Shown here: piece by piece, positions 10,411 to 24,052 of the stretch
How the letters are laid out: every line of letters begins with the position of its first letter
Position numbering within the stretch: position 1 is the first letter of the stretch
Assembly (NCBI GenBank): GCA_022496185.1
Contig: WTXG01000002.1
Coordinates: 372,001 to 436,000, forward strand
Direction of reading: 5' to 3'
DNA: 64,000 nucleotides
From: Multifurca ochricompacta
Taxonomy: Eukaryota; Basidiomycota; Agaricomycetes; Russulales; Russulaceae
Made by a program: the position numbers and the translations under genes
Notes under the pieces: generated by a model
What the model saw: only the letters and a program-made list of their open reading frames with translations
Database searches by the model: none
What the model was told of the DNA's origin: nothing

Positions 10411-11769
10411 ATGGTCCTATTCGACGTCCCTGGGTGGACTGTTCCAGGTGACCCTGTCGCGGTCGCACCCAAAAAACGGAAACGGCCAATCAAACGCCAC
10501 CTTGATAAAGTCCAATCCGCGACAGTGAATATTGAGAAGTTGATGGGGCGATTGACAAAGTTCCCACTGCAGAACAGACGCGTCATGATGGTGATGAGCC
10601 TGCTGAGAGTGATCCACATCCTAAGAAGAAGCGCAAGCGCTCCAAAGTCAGCAAAACCTTGCTGTCTCAAACCGCGACGATTGGACAAAAGTGGGACACA
10701 GAAAGCATCCGGGAAGAAGGAGAAAGTCGAGTTGAAAGAAACAGCAGGAGACAAAGTTTCAGTATTGCCATCTCCTACCTCATCTCACCCACTTCTACAA
10801 TCTCCTGCAAAACCTTAACTAGTCTGCAACATGATATGAAACAGAGTTTGGATGGGGCACGCTTTAGGTACGCCATCATCCATCACCTGCGATGGAAATG
10901 CTCTCAATCTTACATCCCGAATTGCAGATGGATTAACGAGAAGTTCTATAAGTCAAACAGTGCTCAGCATATGCAATAATGCGCGAGGATTCCGCAGTAT
11001 TCCACGACGTTCGTTCTCCGTACCTCTTGCACGATATTTACTAATGCAGATCCGCAGTATCACAAAGGGTTCAGACGCCAAGTCGAGTCTTGGCCGTCTA
11101 ATCCTGTTTCCCATTATATCTCGGACCTGTCATCGTACCACCGCGCACCGTCATCGCAGACCTGGGCTGCGGAGATGCTGCGCTGGCCGTGCCCTCATAC
11201 CAAAGGCTATACTGTAATGTCTTTTGACCTTGTATCGGATCGCGCCTTTGTCATTGAGGCGGACATTTTTGAACGCCTACCTCTGCCTGGATCTGAGAGC
11301 GACGGTGATGGAAGCGAGGAATCAAACCAGGGACATGGTCAGATAGTCAATGTCGTGATCTGTGCCCTGAGCTTGATGGGTACGAATTGGCCGAATTGCA
11401 TACGCGAAGCGTGGAGAATCTTGCGTCCAAAGTACGTATAAGGTGTTCATACAGAATGCCGTCCTCACAACTTACATGTCTGGGCCAGTGGTGAACTCAA
11501 GATCGCGGAGGTGGCCAGCCGCTTCACGACCATCCAACAATTCCAGTCCTTTGTCGAAACTTTCGGATTTAGACACAAATCCACCGTTCGTACTGTCCAC
11601 ACCTCTTCCAGGATTACTCTCAGCGCTTTAACATGCAGGATGATAGCAACACACATTTCACTCTCTTCGAATTTGATAAGACCAGTCGCAAACCGCGAGC
11701 CGAGGGGAATGGAACAAGTTGTTGGCCAAAGGTGACATATTAAAGCCTTGTGAATACAAGAGGCGATGA
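10411..11769 (+). CDS. RRP8: Nucleolar rRNA methyltransferase RRP8
   Basis: SAM-dependent enzyme that makes m1A in the large-subunit rRNA. The N-terminus MVLFDVPGWTVPGDPVA and DKVQSATVNIEKLMGRL, then the basic PKKKRKRSKVSK, are typical. The catalytic half reads LDGARFR|WINEKFYKSNSAQ, YHKGFRRQVESWPSNPVSHY, ADLGCGDAALA (SAM motif I), TVMSFDLVSD, VVICALSLMGTNWPNCIREA, WRILRPNGELKIAEVASRF, DDSNTHFTLFEFDKTSRKPR, and ends LKPCEYKRR at 11769. Reading this requires about six frame changes (about 10556, 10690, 10800, 11187, 11202, 11705). At least three sit in short C, A or G runs and each fits one missing base. That is either a pseudogene next to another pseudogene or locally poor base calling; every SAM-binding and family motif is conserved, so I favour the latter. 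Confidence 0.82.
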
Positions 11770-12024
11770 GGTCCACGGAGATCGGAGCTTCTCATCACTT
11801 GTTATTCTGGATGTTCTGCCGGTTTGCCACACGACGTGTGTGTGGTGGGGACACCCTGGAATTGACCTCTATAGCTTTTCGTAGAATAGCTTGAAGTCGG
11901 ATATGGCGCATCTTATTCATAGATCCCTGTACATCTCGGCCATCCCGGCAATTCCCTCCTCTTTCTTTGCCAAGTGCCACAAGTATAGTATAGTATACAC
12001 AAATCATCCCATCCGTTGTACAAG
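11770..12024. other. Spacer between RRP8 and FUR1
   Basis: 255 bp, taken as RRP8 terminator plus FUR1 promoter. Nothing recognisable beyond a TATAGTATAGTATAC stretch near 11984-11998 about 30 bp before the FUR1 start. Confidence 0.5.
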
Positions 12025-13027
12025 ATGTCATTTAATCTGCTCTCCCATCCTCTCGTGAATACTCGATTGGCAAAGTTGCGGCAGGTGTCCACGACATCTA
12101 AAGAATTCCGAGAAGTATAATCTATTATGTTCATCAGGGGTTATCCCTGAGCGTAGTACTATAGGGCATCCACGATCTCAGCATTATGCTCGGATACGAG
12201 GCTAGTCGTGATCTCGAAGAGATAGCCGTCCATGGTGTAAGGATTCTAATTATTGCACACCAGTTGCTCCTGACAGACGACAGCAATCACCGATTAGTGC
12301 CTTCACAGGTTCCGTTGTCAAACCCAGGGTCGGACTCACGCCCATCCTACGGGCCGGGTTAGGGATGTCTGATGGCCTTCTGACGTTGTTCCCGTGCGTT
12401 TACCACCGAACTCACCCGTCTAGAAACCACTCACTGAACCGACCATGGAGACAGCGAAGCCCCTGTGTATCATCTCGGCATTTTCAGGGAAAAAGTGACC
12501 TTACAACCCGTAGAATGTCAGTCTTTTTTTTATCAGCATCTGTCAGTATCGTCGACAATTCTTTCTTTGATGTAGACTATTCAAAGTTGCCGGCATCACC
12601 GCCCGTTGATTTGGTTTTCTTATTGGACCCCCTAATCGCTACTGGCGGAACCGCGATAGCTGCGTTGAACATGATCACGGACTGGGGCATCCCAGGTACC
12701 TATGCTTATCTAGAGAGTTGGGTTGATCTGAGATATTACCCAGTGAATAAGATCAAGTTGCTCTGCATCTTGGCGTCGAAAAGTGGACTCGATAACGTGT
12801 TGTCTTCCTTCCCGGGCATCGAAGTGGGTATTGCATGATGTAGGCTGTACTTTCTCTCATTTAAACAGATATGGGCCGCCGCTGTTGATCCCAACTTGAC
12901 GCCTGACGGCTTGATCTCGCCAGGATTGGGTGATACCGTGAGTAATATTGAGCCACGGGTATGTATATCGATTACCTAACCGTTCTATTAGGGCGACCGA
13001 CTCAACAACACAGTCAAGGAATACTGA
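12025..13027 (+). CDS. FUR1: Uracil phosphoribosyltransferase
   Basis: Salvage enzyme converting uracil plus PRPP to UMP in the cytosol; in fungi it also activates 5-fluorouracil. The exons join cleanly: MSFNLLSHPLVNTRLAKLRQ, VSTTSKEFRE; MLGYEASRDLEEIAVHG; ISAFTGSVVKPRVGLTPILR, AGLGMSDGLLTLFP; EAPVYHLGIFREKVTLQPVE; YYSKLPASPPVDLVFLLDPL, IATGGTAIAALNMITDWGIP (the PRPP loop is LLDPLIATGGTA); VNKIKLLCILASKSGLDNVL; IWAAAVDPNLTPDGLISPGL; GDRLNNTVKEY. The uracil-binding C-terminal block and the PRPP loop are complete. Seven short introns and no frame break, in contrast to its neighbour RRP8. Start ATG 12025, stop 13025-13027. Confidence 0.95.
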
Positions 13028-13392
13028 ATTTGTGACCACGCTGGGTGTGGCCCTCAGTTATATTTCAATGCCACAGTGTTTAGTTCACTCAACCCTATCA
13101 AAACAACCAGTGACCCAAATGTCGCCTCCTTAGCTGTGTCGCTGAGCAGAAACGTAGCTTCTCCAACCCCAACTTTCACATAGTAACATCGTCCAACGTC
13201 ATGGTTTTCTTAAGAATGTCATAGATGTCCCAGAAACAATTAGATAAGATCCCTGACCCAAGCACATATCGCCACGTCCCGGTGGGCCTACACAGCCCAT
13301 GGATCCACTGATCCTACGTGACCTTCATTGAGATCCATGGATCCCGTAATACAAGCTGCACCAGCCTCCTGGAAATGAATCGACGTTAGTCG
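13028..13392. other. Convergent spacer FUR1 / GRDP-like gene
   Basis: About 365 bp between two 3' ends. It carries a 10-bp direct repeat CCATGGATCC at 13297-13306 and 13335-13344; the second copy lies in a perfect 12-bp palindrome GATCCATGGATC (13332-13343). No gene seen. Confidence 0.5.
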
Positions 13393-15879
13393 TTATCTAA
13401 AAAAAGGCGTGCGCGAGAATACCGCGGCGCAACCGGCGAAGCTTCCTAAGGCCCAGTCAACGCCAACCACTTGCCCTAGAGGTGTAGCAGGGGGGGGAGC
13501 GGCTGGAGTCAATGGAACTGGTATCAGGAAGGGCGTCGCGTGCCCAGCATTGCGCTCGAACTCTTCTTGGCTCAGCTCCCCTTTGCGCACTCGTAATGCC
13601 TCCCGTTCTCGGCGCCGAAGTGCCTTGCTGTCACGTTCTGCTTTAGCTGTGGTATTGCTTGGGAGACCGAGAACGGCGACGGCATTGTGGTCAGATGGAT
13701 GCGATGCGGCGAGAATTTCAGGTTGGTCCACAGGTGGTGCAAGTCTCGACAAGGGATAGTGTCTAGAGCCCACGTGGGAGACAAGCCGCGCAAGCCTCTG
13801 GCCTATGGTATTCCCAGGGAGCGGACACCCGCATTGCGTGTATGGTACACCATAGCGCTCTTCTATACAGATGAGAATATGGTGCGTCCGATAGCAAATT
13901 GCTAGCACGAACCTCCCAGGCCGACAAGTCGCGTCAAACGCGTCGGAAAGATGAAACTGCTCGACCCTATCATCACTGATTGAAGGATGAGAGGCGTAAA
14001 TACTTGTTCGAAAGGAAAATTCACTGATCAACATATCGACCAACATTGGTCTTGCAATCCTTTTGATAGCGAGGGCCAGATAATTGATGGGAATGCCAGA
14101 CCAAATCTATATCCAATGTGGGTACAACAAGCATGTGCTGTGATGAAGACATCAGATCGAGAAATCTGGAACTTCATGGTGAGAGGTTGCGAGGAATAGG
14201 ACGTGGTCTCCTCACGCGTGATATCGGACAACTGCGTGGTGTAGAGCGATAGCGTCTTCGCGCTTCTCGAAATAACTCGGCGAGGTCCAGCCAAGGTCAT
14301 GCATCTTTCGGATGAAGGTGCCCTGGCGCAGCACCTAAAGATGGCGATATTAATCGGCCGAGCAGACTGGAACGCAATACGCACCGCTCCAACCAGTTCC
14401 ACGGAGAACGGTCTCTGGTTGTAATAAGCACCCAAAATCTTAGCGCCTCTTTCAAATGAGGTAAAAAGGAGTGAGAACGATCATGATCAACGAAAGGGCA
14501 AAAGGCTCACATCTTGGGTTTCCGAAGACTGGAAAACGACTTTTGGATCTCGCTTACCTTCCAGTCCAAACTCTCAGCCATCGCCACACCGGCTCCTTGG
14601 TTTTGTTGCCACTTCCGTGAATTGAATTGACTGATGGGCTTCAAATTAAGAAACTCCTGCTTGATGCCACCAGCTCGCGGTGTGTCTTCCCCGAACTCAG
14701 TTCGCAGTGTGCAGCTAAGATTTTTGTAAGAATCAAAGGATAACCTTGGGATGTCAACTTACGGGAGGAATAATTGCATGTTCGTAGACCCGGCTTGCGG
14801 TTCATGCAAGAGGTGCGCAGTCAAGTCTGTTGTTAGCTTAAACACAGCAAGTTTTTCCCGGGTTATTTCGAATGTGCAGGATGGACATGTGTGAGAAAAT
14901 TTTGGTTGGGCGTAACCTGTCTCCGTAGCCGTGATGTATGCTGCGCGCGCATGTGTCAAAGCCAAGAGTCCCTTTGGATATGGAGCACTTACGGGCGCTG
15001 ACAGTAGCCTTGCACTTGGGACACAATAGCTCTTGAGTCAACAGGATAGCAGCACACTCGAAGGGGTCAAAAGGCAACCCCGTTTTCGTAAACCAGCTGG
15101 ATCTGCTCGCGGCATGGGGCTTCCACAAGATCATGTCATCGATGGTATCCTGAAAAGCGAGAGGTCACTGGTAGTTAGGGAGTGCAAGTGAATGAGAAGA
15201 GGCTATGGAAAATTTCACTAAAGCATCGAGAAAGAAGTCAGGTAGTGACGCCGCGAGCCTCGCCAGAGGATTCAAAGAATTGACACGGGTGCAATCTTCA
15301 GCGAAAGACCTTGGTTGATCATATAAAGCAAAATCAGATGTGGGATTCTCGAAGACGGTACTCATGCTGACTGTGGATTCAGCAAATACGCATGCAATAC
15401 CATCCAAACGTCAAGAGGAGGCATATCGTTCCGAACGAATCTGGCGAGTGTGTTTGATCTCGAAGGTGGAGAAATATGTTCCACCCAACGCTGAAATCTG
15501 ATCACACAGTTGGTGCGTGAAGAAGCTTGCAGTCAACGACGTCCAGAGGTACTCACCGTTCGACAGCCAAGTTGACAAACCACAACCATCGCTGGTCTCT
15601 GTCAAGCTCACTAACCAAGGGAGACCATGATGAGTTGTTTATGTATTCGATTCGCCTTCTGAGGTCATGCAGGGTGCCTAGAAAGCACAAATGAAGCTTT
15701 AAATGCTTTATCTGTACGAGCGGGTCATGAAGCTCATGCAGGCCGACATGAAAAGTTGAGAGTTCTCGAGTATCCCTTGAACGGGACGAGGAAGCCACGA
15801 GCCGAGTGGTGGTAATGCTATACGGAGGAGTAGGCGCTAGCGACTCTGAATAAGGTGGTGGTGGTAGTGTATCAGACAT
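13393..15879 (-). CDS. GRDP-like protein (DUF1399, glycine-rich-domain family)
   Basis: Large multi-exon protein of the fungal GRDP/DUF1399 family, whose biochemical role is not established. The N-terminus is Pro/Ser rich (MSDTLPPPPYSESLAPTPPY), then LKLHLCFLGTLHDLRRRIEY, RDQRWLWFVNLAVER, and the family hallmark PPLDVWMVLHAYLLNP (about 15370-15440). Later come WFTKTGLPFDPFECAAILLT with a paired-cysteine element (ELLCPKCKATV), GYAQPKFSHTCPSCTFEITR (second cysteine pair), AYYNQRPFSVELVGAVLRQG, MHDLGWTSPSYFEKREDAI, and the C-terminal RYGVPYTQCGCPLPGNTIGQ, ASHPSDHNAV and a basic Arg/Glu helix. The cysteine pairs suggest metal sites, but that is inference. About ten introns. Start ATG 15877-15879, 179 bp from the divergent MET10 start. 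Confidence 0.8.
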
Positions 15880-16058
15880 TGTTGGCAATATCAACGATGG
15901 GTTACATTATAAGTAATTCTCTACGCGTGCGTTAAAACAGAAAACAGAATCAGAAAAACCAGCTTGCCGATCGCGGGCCAGCGTGGGATGATTATGTGGG
16001 TGGGTGTATGCGTGACGTGACACGATGACCTCGTCTCTTCCCCCCCATTCCATTCCCT

Positions 16059-19000
16059 ATGACTTTCCCTGGCGTCTCTACACCGCTCTCCTCCACCACT
16101 CTCACCCCTGCATCTTCAGTTCCCAATAAACAACCTGCTCTTCCGTATTCATTTAATGCTTCAAATATTGTAGAACTCATATCTTCTCGTTCCACGACAA
16201 GTTCAGCCCTCTTCATTTATGATCTCGCAGAACATGCAGGGTTTGGTTTACTAGCCAAGGAATGGTCCAAGTCCGACCAAGATGTGGCTTCCGTCATATC
16301 CTTGCAGACAAGGATCGGCGCAGGTTTGAGCTTAGTGGGCAGGTTGTCCCAGGGAACAAGTAGAGATGCTCTTGCTGGGTCCATCCTGACTGCATACACG
16401 ACTCCAACCGGCCTTGCCGAGATGATACCTTCCCTTACACATTCTCCTCCTCCTACTATCAATAGCAGACTTATCCTCCAAATACCAACTATCTCTGCTA
16501 TTGATGATCGACTAGCCCTGTCCCCTACTTTGGCCTCCCTTAACCCCATCTTATCTGTCTTACCGGAATCATTCGTTGTCCTGCTTTCGGCCACCCCCCA
16601 GGAATCAGTTGACCTGGCGGCCCTTGCCTATAGGTTCCCGGCTCATGTCATCCACTTTTTTGATCATCACGGCTCTTCTCGCGAAGTAGGGCAGCTTCAA
16701 CTTCCCTCATTTCCTTTAAAGAAGGAAATTGGAAGTACCATTCAGAGCGTCCTCCAACAGTCAGGCTATCACAGCTTCGATTATGCTGGTGATCAAAACG
16801 CACACACTGTCATCGTTCTACTTAATGGGCCGCTAGCACTGGCTCTCAAAGCAACCCTTGTCAACACTCCAAATATTGGGATACTTACCGTCCGAGTGCT
16901 CCGACCCTGGAATGAATCTGCGTTCCAAGAGATTCTTCCCCAACTGTCAAGCATATCCACATCATGGAGGACGCTTACATCGAAGCTTCCCGTGGTATCC
17001 TGCAAGCTGGTGTGTTGAGCAGTATGTTGGATTTTTCTGGCCCAACACCCAATATCCATCACGAGGTTGTCACACCAGCACGCCTGTCGGAACTGCTGAA
17101 CAAGCCTTCCTCGCTGGTGCAATTCCTTGCCAATCTGCTGTTGATTCCCTCAGATATTATACCTTGTGACGTGACAACCGCGGCCAAAATTTTGTTTTTT
17201 AGCATTCCCGGGACACCTCTCTCCTCTGTGTCTCAAAGGATTGAGAAAACCTTCTCTCGCAGTGCCAGCGTATCCGCGCGCTTACTTACGGAACACGACA
17301 TACTCTCCCGACCGGGGGGGATCACGGCGGATCGCATCTGGCTTGAGCCGCGGAAAGACCTTAGTCTACGTGCCCCCCTCTCGGTCCTTCTTCCTATCTC
17401 TGGGGACAGCGGAGGTGTATGCAACTTCCTCGCCATCCTGGATCCGAGACTACTTAAGTCACATTCCCTCTTGAAGCACGCCAAGTGGGGTGCTTCTGTC
17501 CTAGTGGTAACGTCTTGGTCGATTTCTGAACTGGTATCCACCCTTGTTGTAGAGGACATATCACTCATCAGGGACCGGAAGCTGCGCCTCTATATCATCG
17601 ATTCTACATCTATAGTTTCACGGGTCGGGTCAAATGAAGCCGAACAGAATTCCTTGCAAGAGCTGATCATCCATTTGGCCTTCCTACGGTTGTATTTGGG
17701 TTCCCGAGCTAGCGAAATGCTATCCTAAAATTGATGGAGAGCCTTGGTGGCACCTCCGTGGGCGAGGCACAGATGACGACAGTAGTTGCACAAGTATGGG
17801 AAAGTCTTTTCGAGGTTGACCTGTCCGCCGTTATAGTTGAAGCCGACAAGCAACACGAACCTCGGAAGAATTTTGAGTTCAACGCGATCGCTTTCACTGC
17901 AAAGGATGGCGAGACAGTTTTAAATGGCGCTAGAATCGGGTCCTGGCATGATGCAGCGCGTCATTTGCTCTTCCCGTATGCTTTCGTCGAGCAAAATACC
18001 TATAGTCCCACCGCAGAGCAACATCCGCAGATCCCGACATTGCATCCCGAGATTGGTGACCGTACCTACCTGGTAACATGTACTGTCAACCGTCGTCTCA
18101 CGCCCAAAGAGTACGATCGTAATGTGTTCCACCTCGAGTTTAGCACCGTGGGGACGGGGTTGAAGTATGCGATCGGCGAGGCGCTTGGTATACATGGATG
18201 GAATGACGAAGCAGAGGTTCTGGATTTCTGCAACTGGTACGGCGTGGACCCGGCGCGCCTCATCACGATTCCTGTGCCAGGCGACGATACCAAAGTCCAC
18301 ACGCGAACCGTCTTTCAAGCACTTCAACAACAAATCGACCTTTTCGGGAAGCCACCCAAGTCTTACTATTCAGATCTGGCGGAGTATGCAACGAGCCCCG
18401 TCGATAGACATGCGCTGCAGTTCATCGGCTCTCCCGAAGGCGTGTCCACGTTCAAGAAGTTTTCGGAAAAGGATACGGTAACATTTGCTGATGTACTGCA
18501 CCGGTACACGAGTGCCCGACCTGGGATTGAGGTTCTGTGCGAAATGATTGGTGATATCAAACCGCGGCACTACAGCATCGCGAGCGCACAGAGTGTTGTT
18601 GGAGATCAGGTCGATTTACTTGTGGTCACTGTAGATTGGAAGACGCCGGACGGTGAGTGCAGCCTCAGTCCTTCGGTTCTACCTTGTTAATGGGTCTGCC
18701 AGGGACTATACGTTACGGACAATGTACGCGTTACCTGGCAGGACTCAAAATTGGACAGAAAGTGACGGTGTCAATTAAGCCTAGTGTGATGAAGGTTCGT
18801 TTCTTCATATCCTTTAAGCGAACCTCGATACTGTTAGTTAATTAATATCAATATCGATTATTATCTCAGTTACCCGCCGAACCCACGCAACCGCTTATTA
18901 TGGCCGGTTTAGGAACCGGCGCTGCACCTTTCCGCGCATTCTTGCAGGATCGGGCCTTGCTTGTCTCTCAAGGTGTCCCAATCGGTCCTGTGTATTACTA

Positions 19001-19513
19001 CTTTGGGTCCCGTCATCAATCTCAGGAGTACCTATACGGTGAAGAGGTGAGTCACGGATCGCACACTTACTTTTTCTCATGATGTGAACCATACCACATC
19101 TTCCGAGCTTCTGTTATGAAGATAATACAGAATAAAAAAATAACTAAGAACTGCCAGCTGATTACTTTTCTCCCTGCCGCTTGCCGAACATTTCTAACTA
19201 TCATTTCGTTGCGTAGATTGAGGCGTTTATCCAGGATGGCATCATCACCAAGGCGGGACTTGCCTTTTCACGTGACAGTCTGAAAAAAGTGTACATCCAA
19301 CACAAGATGCTCGATGATACCGAGGCGCTCGTTCGGATGTTGCATGCAGAGAAAGGTGTCTTTTATTTGTGTGGGCCTACTTGGCCAGTCCCAGATGTGT
19401 ACGAGACGCTGGTCAAAGCGTTTGAGGAGCACCATGGTATGGACGCTAAAACTGCAGACTTGTTTTTAGAAGGTCTCAAAGAGGAGGAACGCTACGTGCT
19501 AGAGGTGTACTGA
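16059..19513 (+). CDS. MET10: Sulfite reductase (NADPH) flavoprotein subunit
   Basis: Alpha subunit of assimilatory sulfite reductase, passing electrons from NADPH through FAD to the siroheme subunit to make sulfide for Cys/Met synthesis. The N-terminal half resembles a pyruvate:ferredoxin oxidoreductase-like region (LRPWNESAFQEILP, then IMEDAYIEASRGILQAGVLS). The C-terminal half is the FAD/NADPH reductase module: YLVTCTVNRRLTPKEYDRNV, IGEALGIHGWNDEAEVLDFC, KPRHYSIASAQ (FAD motif RxYS), GQCTRYLAGLKIGQKVTVSI, PLIMAGLGTGAAPFRAFLQD (NADPH motif), GPVYYYFGSRHQSQEYLYGE, ending EEERYVLEVY. Two frame breaks interrupt the long first part: at 16937-16941 in a C run and at 17714-17717 in an A run, each explained by one missing base; conserved sequence continues on both sides. 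Three introns lie in the reductase part. Start ATG 16059. Confidence 0.92.
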
Positions 19514-19721
19514 TGGCTCGAGTTTTTAGGCGCATACTCTCAAAAAAAGGTTCCGTGATTACTGTGGGTTACATATTACATAGTACTCAGACCAATTAAA
19601 CTCTGGTAAAACGTAAAACGACTAAAGGTCTATAAACGTGTCCGAATGTAAATGTGAGTGAATCGAGGAAAATTAATGATGGTCCAGAAAGTCCAAGTCC
19701 AATCCGTGACTCCCCCGAATT

Positions 19722-22172
<2,451 letters not shown>

Positions 22173-23551
22173 ATGGCATCGACGCCCATTCGGACTTGCG
22201 TGCTTGGAGTTGGCCTCGCTGGCCTCACCTTTCACATCCCATTCATACTCGCACTTCCAGATCTGTTCACCCTCACCGCCGTTCTAGAACGTAATTCCTC
22301 CTCGCCGGGTGGAAAGCTGCACGAACGATTCGGAATTTCCGTCCACATCCATCGTACTTTACACAGTGTCCTCGAGGATCCGAACATCGATCTTATCGTA
22401 GTCGGCACACCCAATGCTACTCATTACGAATTTGCAAAATCTGCGTTGCTGGCCGGAAAGCATGGTACGCCGATATGAATGACTTCGTTAGGATTTAACA
22501 TTGAGGCCTCTAATTTTAATTATAACCGCTCGTAGTCCTCGTTGACAAACCTGTGACTACAACTGCTGAAGAAGCCAAAGAACTTGGCGAACTTGCAAGG
22601 TCCAAAAACCTTGTTCTCTATCCATTTCAAAATAGACGGTGGGATTCAGATTTTCTTGCTCTTCGTCGCCTCCTTTCCGAACCGTCACACACCTCCGAAT
22701 CTCTTGGCGATCTAGTCGAGTTCAATTCTCAGTAAGTCTTCACCACAAAAATATGGAATTTCAAAACTTTGGCTGATTGTAGACTACAGTTTTGATCGTT
22801 ATCGTGCTGCTCTCAAAGGTACCTGGAAGGACGAGGCGGGCCCAGCCAGTGGTCAAACTTATGACCTTGGGTCTCACCTTATTGATCAGGCTTTGGTCCT
22901 TTTCGGAAGGCCCAAGTCCATTACTGCCTTCATTGAGAATGCGAGGAATAAGGGAGATCCAGACGTCGATGATAGCGTGTGTCTAGTCTAGCCCTTTCAT
23001 GTCAAAGCGGTTCTCATACATTGCCGCCTAGTTCACCATCTTTCTCCGTTACCCTGCGGGCACAGTATCCCCGCATCCTTTCACCGCGATTCTGCGTGCA
23101 CACGTTCTTTCTGTGCGTGCTAGCCAGTTACGGTACAAAGTTCGCGGCACTCAAGGAACGTTCATCAAATACGGGCTGGACACGCAGGAAGATCAGCTAA
23201 GAGTTCTCCCAGAGCCGAATCACATTCACGCTGCCGGGTTTGGCTCTGAGCCCGAGGAACTATGGGGAACACTGGAAAATTTAGGAGCAGACGGATCAAT
23301 CAAAAAGTCTAGGTGAATTACCTGGTATCATCAGAAACCCCCTACTTTTTGACTAAGCGTGCGCTGTGCTCAGATGGCCTTCGACGGAGCCGGGTGGATA
23401 CGTCAACCTATTCCGCAACCTCGCATCCGTCATCCGGGATGGCGCAGAACAAGGCATCAAATGGGAGGAATCGGTTTCAGTGATTGAGATTGTCGAGCTA
23501 GCCCACCAAAGTTCGAAGGAAAGACGCACACTAGAGGTTTCACTCGCGTGA
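22173..23551 (+). CDS. Gfo/Idh/MocA-family NAD(P)-dependent oxidoreductase
   Basis: Soluble dehydrogenase of the Gfo/Idh/MocA family; the substrate (probably a sugar or polyol) cannot be told from sequence. The Rossmann fold starts IRTCVLGVGLAGLTFHIPFI, with DPNIDLIVVGTPNATHYEFA and the catalytic DKPVTTTAEEAKELGELARS (EKP-like DKP). The substrate half has NRRWDSDFLALRRLL, VEFNSHFDRYRAALKGTWKD, TYDLGSHLIDQALVLFGRPK (GxHLIDQ motif) and FTIFLRYPAG. Four short introns restore the frame exactly (after AGKH, EFNS, DDS and KKSR). No breaks. Ends EVSLA at 23551. About 350 residues, typical for the family. Confidence 0.9.
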
Positions 23552-24052
23552 TGAAATGAAGGAACTTAAATGCTGTTTCACATTCATGCTTATTGACCAG
23601 GGCAGCGGAAGTAGCGGGATTAGGTATAGGTATGTATAGTATATATTGTTGTGATTACGGAAGAATATAATGGACATGACCTACGCGTCTACCTTTCCCG
23701 CGTCTACCTTTCACTCGAACAGCTGTTGGGGCTCTACTTTTGATTCAGACCATTACTACCGTGTTTTCCCACTGCCCTGACAGCGCGGAGATGCAGATTC
23801 AAGGGTCTTTGAAGGACTAAAAGCGCTCAGCTGTTGTGCAGCCTAAGCTGACAAACAAATTGTCTTGTTGCCTAATTCACACGTCTATTTCAGTCCACGA
23901 CATCTGTCTTCGCCCGGAATCAGGGTCAGAGGGGCTTCATCCAAGGATGAACACGCCCCAGGAGAGTCCCACGCCGTAAGTTGCTATGAGATTTTACTAC
24001 GAAGAATAAAAAGCTATAACCTGCGAACAGATCTTGCACCAATAATAAATCG
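23552..24052. other. 500 bp spacer before the F-box gene
   Basis: No gene seen. It contains the 15-bp tandem repeat listed separately and is otherwise unremarkable; its right part should hold the promoter of the F-box gene. Confidence 0.5.
23684..23713. repeat. 15-bp perfect tandem duplication
   Basis: CGCGTCTACCTTTC(C/A) occurs twice head to tail (23684-23698 and 23699-23713). The first copy is preceded by TA, giving TACGCGT with an MluI-type ACGCGT. It lies in the spacer downstream of the Gfo/Idh gene. Confidence 0.8.
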
